Made by a program: the position numbers and the translations under genes. A stretch of DNA of 7,503 nucleotides from Clostridiaceae bacterium (GTDB lineage: Bacteria; Bacillota; Clostridia; Acetivibrionales; DTU013): contig JAAZKL010000246.1 of NCBI GenBank assembly GCA_012799845.1, positions 1 through 7,503 of the forward strand. The letters are read 5' to 3'. Shown here piece by piece: positions 4,302 to 7,503 of this stretch. The notes under the pieces were generated by a model. The model was not told the DNA's origin, did not search any database, and was given only the letters and a program-made list of their open reading frames with translations. Position 1 is the first letter of the stretch; every line of letters begins with the position of its first letter.

Positions 4302-7055
4302 TTGAAGATAGCCCTCATCTGCACTGAAAAGCTTCCGGTGCCGCCGGTGGCCGGCGGTGCGATACAGATGTATATAGACGGCATCCTGCCATACCTGTCG
4401 CGGCATCATGATATAACGGTCTGTTGTGTCCAGCATCCCAGCCTGCCTTCAGAAGAAACCAGGGAAAACATACGGTATATAAGAGTGCCAGGTAAATCAC
4501 AAACCGTTTATATACAGAATATTATTGAGAGCATTGCGGCTTCCGTCGAAAAGGACGGAGCGCCATACGAACTGATCCACGTCTTTAACAGGCCGAAATT
4601 CCTTCTTGAGTTGTCGGAGCGCTTCCCCGTATCAAGGTTCAGTCTCAGCCTTCACAACGAAATGATGCATACTGAGAAAATCTCCGACGATGCCGGACTT
4701 AAATGCATCGAAAAATCAGAGTTCATCAATACTGTGAGCAAATATATCGCGGACACGGTCACAAGCCGCTTCCCAACTGCCGGGGGAAAGGTGCGCGTGG
4801 TATATTCGGGGGTCGACCCGAAAAAGTATGATCCCCCGTGGACAGAAGCGGGAGCGTCGAAAAAGCTTGAAATGAAGTCGAAATATAACCTGCAGGATTA
4901 CAGGGTCATCCTGTATGTGGGCAGGTTGAGCATAAAAAAGGGAGTCCACATATTGATCGATGCAATGGAGAAGGTGATGCAGACCCACCCGGATACCGCA
5001 CTGGTGATCGCAGGCAGCAAATGGTACGGCAGCAACGCAGGCGATGATTACACCGACCATATCCGCAAGCTCGTGCTGAAGCTTCCCGGGCCGGTCGTAT
5101 TCACCGGGTTCATACCTCCGTCGGATATCCCCGACTATTATTGCATGGGAGACGTTTTCGTCTGCGCCTCCCAGTGGAACGAGCCGCTGGCAAGAGTGCA
5201 CTACGAGGCAATGGCAGCCGGCATCCCGATAATCACGACCAACAGGGGAGGCAACGCCGAGGTCATGTACGGAACAAATGGTGCGGCTGACACAGGTGCG
5301 GCTGCATTTGCTGCAAATCCTGCAGGGTCGGCAGAAAGCTGTGGCATCGTGATAGACCGGTACAAAGACCCGGCCATGATGGCCGACAGGATCCGCTTCC
5401 TGCTGGATAACCCTGGCATAGCCGCTGCTATGGGCCGGAGAGGCAGGCAGATGGCTGAGGAAAAGTACAATTGGGAAAGAGTGGCCACTGAGATATTCGA
5501 GGGGATCGAGGAAATTCGGCCGCGAGTCCCGGAAACACCGCCACAGACCCCGGAAGCACAGACAGAGGGTCATGATACCCTGCCACAAGTCCCGGAAACA
5601 CTGCCACAGGGCCAGGAAACACCGACCACAAGGATCCACAGCGCCGATACAGACCCGGCTCCCGTTATCAAAAATGCATCAGCCGGTGCCTCTTCAGTTA
5701 CCATTAACATCCCGTCGGCCGGCCCCGCTGCTGACACCGCTAAAGTTTCGATTATCGGGACAGGATACGTCGGCCTGGTAACAGGCGCCTGCCTTGCTTC
5801 GTCAGGCATGAACGTGGTCTGCTGCGATCAGGACAGAAAGAAGATAGAAGCCCTCAACAGCGGCATCATTCCCATATATGAACCTTCACTGAAAGACCTG
5901 GCAGACAGCGCCGCCAGGGAACACAGGCTCAGTTTTACTGATGACATAAGGCAGGCTGTTGACCATGGCGATATCATTTTTATCACCGTCAACACGCCAA
6001 CGCTTCCCGACGGTTCCTGCGATACAGGCAATGTATTTGAAGCAGCCCGCAGCATCGGCGCTTATATGGACAGGTATAAAATAATCGTCAGCAAAAGCAC
6101 GGTCCCGGTGGGCACGGGAAAAACCGTCAAAGCAACGATAGCGGCAGAGCTGGCCAGGCGCGGCCTGAAGATAGATTTCGACGTAGCGTCAAACCCTGAG
6201 TTCCTGAGAGAGGGTTCTGCCGTCAGCGATTTCACTAACCCGGACAGGATCGTAACAGGAGCAGAAAGCACCAGGGCAGCCGAAGCGCTGAAGGAAATTT
6301 ACAGCAGGCAGATGGCGGAAAACGTTCCGATACTGGTGACCGATATCGAAACGGCGGAAATGATCAAATATGCATCGAATGCATTCCTGGCGGCAAAGAT
6401 AAGTTTCGTGAACGAACTGGCTAATCTATGCGAGAAGTGCGGTATCGACATCAGCGGGGTAACACGCGGAATGGGACTCGACAACAGGATCGGGCCGCAT
6501 TTTCTGAATCCGGGCCCCGGCTTCGGAGGCAGTTGTTTCCCCAAGGACGTCAAGGCACTGTTGGCGCTCAGCACAAAATTCGGCTGTAAATCACAGATGC
6601 TGCAAAGCGTTCTTGAAGTGAACGAGGCTCAGAAGAGGCGTATGGTCAATAAGATCGAAAGGGCGCTGGGCAAACTGGCCGGCTGCAGGATCACGGTACT
6701 GGGCCTGTCTTTCAAGCCCGAAACCGATGACATACGCGAGTCGCCGGCTGTATCCGTGATTTCTGCATTGCTGGAGCGGAATGCGTCGGTCACGGTTTAC
6801 GACCCCAAAGCGATGGAAAACATGAAAATGGAGCATCCCGAAATGAAGCTTGAATACTGCAACGACTTATATACAGCTTGTTACCGGAGCGATTGCATCG
6901 TACTGGCAACCGAATGGAAGGAGTTTTCGGATCTTGACTTCAGAAGACTGAGATCCATTGTAAGAAGGCCGGTGTTCATGGACCTCCGGAACGTATACAG
7001 ACCCGAATACGTAAGGAGCTTCGGATTTTGTTATGAGGGGGTGGGCAGGAAATGA
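4302..7055 (+). CDS. Fusion: CotSA-like GT4 glycosyltransferase + UDP-glucose 6-dehydrogenase
   Basis: This is a single 917-residue frame with two complete enzymes. Residues 1 to about 405 form a CotSA-type GT4 glycosyltransferase. It shows EKLPVPPVAGGAIQ near the start, HNEM, TSRFPTAGGKVRVVYSGVD, the nucleotide-binding VGRLSIKKG (206-214), SQWNEP, and the GT4 E-x7-E pair Glu294/Glu302 in EPLARVHYEAMAAG. A linker of about 75 residues rich in Pro, Thr, Glu, Gln and Ala follows. Residues from about 480 to 917 form a full-length UDP-glucose 6-dehydrogenase, which oxidises UDP-glucose to UDP-glucuronate with two NAD+. It has GTGYVG (486-491), STVPVGTG, NPEFLREGS (631-639), Lys689 and Asn693, GFGGSCFPKD with catalytic Cys745, and FKPETDDIRESP. 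Both halves look catalytically intact. No internal start with a ribosome binding site was seen before the second domain. The frame overlaps the epimerase gene by 4 nt. The GT donor and acceptor are unknown; by context, a uronic acid and the spore surface are candidates. Confidence 0.93.
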   Translation: MKIALICTEKLPVPPVAGGAIQMYIDGILPYLSRHHDITVCCVQHPSLPSEETRENIRYIRVPGKSQTVYIQNIIESIAASVEKDGAPYELIHVFNRPKFLLELSERFPVSRFSLSLHNEMMHTEKISDDAGLKCIEKSEFINTVSKYIADTVTSRFPTAGGKVRVVYSGVDPKKYDPPWTEAGASKKLEMKSKYNLQDYRVILYVGRLSIKKGVHILIDAMEKVMQTHPDTALVIAGSKWYGSNAGDDYTDHIRKLVLKLPGPVVFTGFIPPSDIPDYYCMGDVFVCASQWNEPLARVHYEAMAAGIPIITTNRGGNAEVMYGTNGAADTGAAAFAANPAGSAESCGIVIDRYKDPAMMADRIRFLLDNPGIAAAMGRRGRQMAEEKYNWERVATEIFEGIEEIRPRVPETPPQTPEAQTEGHDTLPQVPETLPQGQETPTTRIHSADTDPAPVIKNASAGASSVTINIPSAGPAADTAKVSIIGTGYVGLVTGACLASSGMNVVCCDQDRKKIEALNSGIIPIYEPSLKDLADSAAREHRLSFTDDIRQAVDHGDIIFITVNTPTLPDGSCDTGNVFEAARSIGAYMDRYKIIVSKSTVPVGTGKTVKATIAAELARRGLKIDFDVASNPEFLREGSAVSDFTNPDRIVTGAESTRAAEALKEIYSRQMAENVPILVTDIETAEMIKYASNAFLAAKISFVNELANLCEKCGIDISGVTRGMGLDNRIGPHFLNPGPGFGGSCFPKDVKALLALSTKFGCKSQMLQSVLEVNEAQKRRMVNKIERALGKLAGCRITVLGLSFKPETDDIRESPAVSVISALLERNASVTVYDPKAMENMKMEHPEMKLEYCNDLYTACYRSDCIVLATEWKEFSDLDFRRLRSIVRRPVFMDLRNVYRPEYVRSFGFCYEGVGRK
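5280..5304 (+). repeat. Short direct repeat in an Ala-rich insertion of the GT domain
   Basis: GGTGCGGCTG occurs at 5280-5289 and 5295-5304 (15-bp period, in frame). It encodes the start of an Ala/Gly-rich stretch at residues 327-346 of the fusion protein, which Bacillus CotSA appears to lack at this point (recalled comparison, not an alignment). Confidence 0.6.
5525..5609 (+). repeat. 63-bp-period repeat in the interdomain linker
   Basis: A 22-bp segment at 5525-5546 recurs at 5588-5609 with one mismatch. They encode VPETPPQ (residues 409-415) and VPETLPQ (430-436), 21 residues apart. TPEAQ (416-420) between them and GQETPTT after them are looser copies. The repeat sits in the flexible linker joining the glycosyltransferase and dehydrogenase domains. 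Confidence 0.75.
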
Positions 7056-7503
7056 AGGTGCTTGTCACCGGAGGGGCCGGCTTCATAGGTTCGCATCTGT
7101 GTGAACGTCTGCTGCGCAGCGGCTATGAAGCCATATGCCTGGATAATTTCAACGATAGCTATACCCCGTCGGCGAAAAGGAAAAACCTGGATTGCTGCGT
7201 GTGCTGTTCCCATTTCAGGCTTATCAAGGGTGACATACTCGATGGCGAAGTCACCGGGGCGGTCATGGAACAGGAAAAACCGGATGTTATCGTACACCTG
7301 GCCGCACTTGCAGGAGTAAGAGGATCCGTTCTCGATCCGCTCAGATATGTCGATACGGATGTAAAGGGCACTGTCGCAATGCTCGAATGCTGCAGGAAAT
7401 ACGGCGTAAAGAAGTTCATATTTGCCTCGTCCTCGTCAGTCTACGGCACTTCGGAAACGCCGTTCAAAGAGGATAACATCCCGCTTGTGCAGGCTTCTCC
7501 GTA
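7052..7503 (+). CDS. UDP-sugar 4-epimerase, probably UDP-glucuronate 4-epimerase (partial)
   Basis: The first 150 codons of an extended short-chain dehydrogenase/reductase run off the right edge. GGAGFIGSH (7-15) is the NAD-binding loop and Asp31 ends the second strand. DNFNDSYTPSAKRKNL (31-46) resembles UDP-glucuronate 4-epimerases (DNFNDYYDP type) more than plain GalE. HLAALAGVRGS (82-92) and the Ser-containing FASSSSVYG (124-132) follow. The window ends inside the codon after QASP, where the catalytic Tyr of YxxxK is expected. The ATG overlaps the stop of the fusion gene (ATGA), with GAGGGGG at 7035-7041 as ribosome binding site, implying coupled translation. It would convert the dehydrogenase product UDP-glucuronate to UDP-galacturonate. 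A four-Cys cluster (DCCVCC, 47-52) is unusual here. UDP-glucose 4-epimerase remains an alternative. Confidence 0.87.
   Translation, partial: MKVLVTGGAGFIGSHLCERLLRSGYEAICLDNFNDSYTPSAKRKNLDCCVCCSHFRLIKGDILDGEVTGAVMEQEKPDVIVHLAALAGVRGSVLDPLRYVDTDVKGTVAMLECCRKYGVKKFIFASSSSVYGTSETPFKEDNIPLVQASP

Noticed and set aside
4716..5639. Minus-strand open frame of 307 codons
   Set aside because: It lies wholly antisense to the fusion gene, whose motifs are unmistakable. The antisense product is Cys/His/Arg-rich with no recognisable domain.
5500..5760. Fusion as a frameshift or missed-stop artefact
   Set aside because: The frame is continuous through a long low-complexity linker. No second start with a ribosome binding site precedes the dehydrogenase domain.

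Overview
The window looks like chromosomal DNA of an endospore-forming Firmicute, most likely a clostridial anaerobe. Base composition is moderate, Shine-Dalgarno sites are strong (AAAGGAG and GGAGG types), and it carries two CotS-family spore coat proteins next to a CotSA-type glycosyltransferase. The species cannot be named from the sequence.

Layout. Positions 73-1083 (minus strand) hold a complete lipoate-protein ligase (lplA), which is unrelated to the rest. Positions 1084-1598 are a 515-base intergenic stretch between lplA and the plus-strand genes. It has no convincing gene but much structure: a hairpin against the lplA ribosome binding site, a nested stem-loop, an orphan terminator-like hairpin, a 10-bp direct repeat and four degenerate copies of a unit of about 24 bp. 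At 1599-1841 is an 80-residue acidic protein with an amphi-Trp-type domain, followed by a GC-rich terminator hairpin. Its T-rich tail has been amplified into six 11-bp units (1876-1941).

From 2049 to the window end the genes run in one direction: a CotS-family kinase-fold protein (2049-3080), a second diverged CotS paralogue (3215-4300), a 917-residue fusion of a CotSA-like GT4 glycosyltransferase with a complete UDP-glucose 6-dehydrogenase (4302-7055), and the start of a UDP-sugar 4-epimerase, probably acting on UDP-glucuronate (7052 to the edge, cut at the catalytic Tyr codon). The last three are packed tightly: a 1-nt gap, then a 4-nt ATGA overlap.

How they may work together (inference): the dehydrogenase domain would make UDP-glucuronate from UDP-glucose and the epimerase would convert it to UDP-galacturonate. 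The CotSA domain fused to the dehydrogenase would transfer a sugar onto a spore-surface acceptor, and the CotS proteins would be coat-associated kinase-like partners. The cluster therefore reads as a spore-coat glycosylation module with its own uronic-acid supply. The CotSA-dehydrogenase fusion is the most notable item. No mobile element, tRNA, rRNA or CRISPR array was seen.
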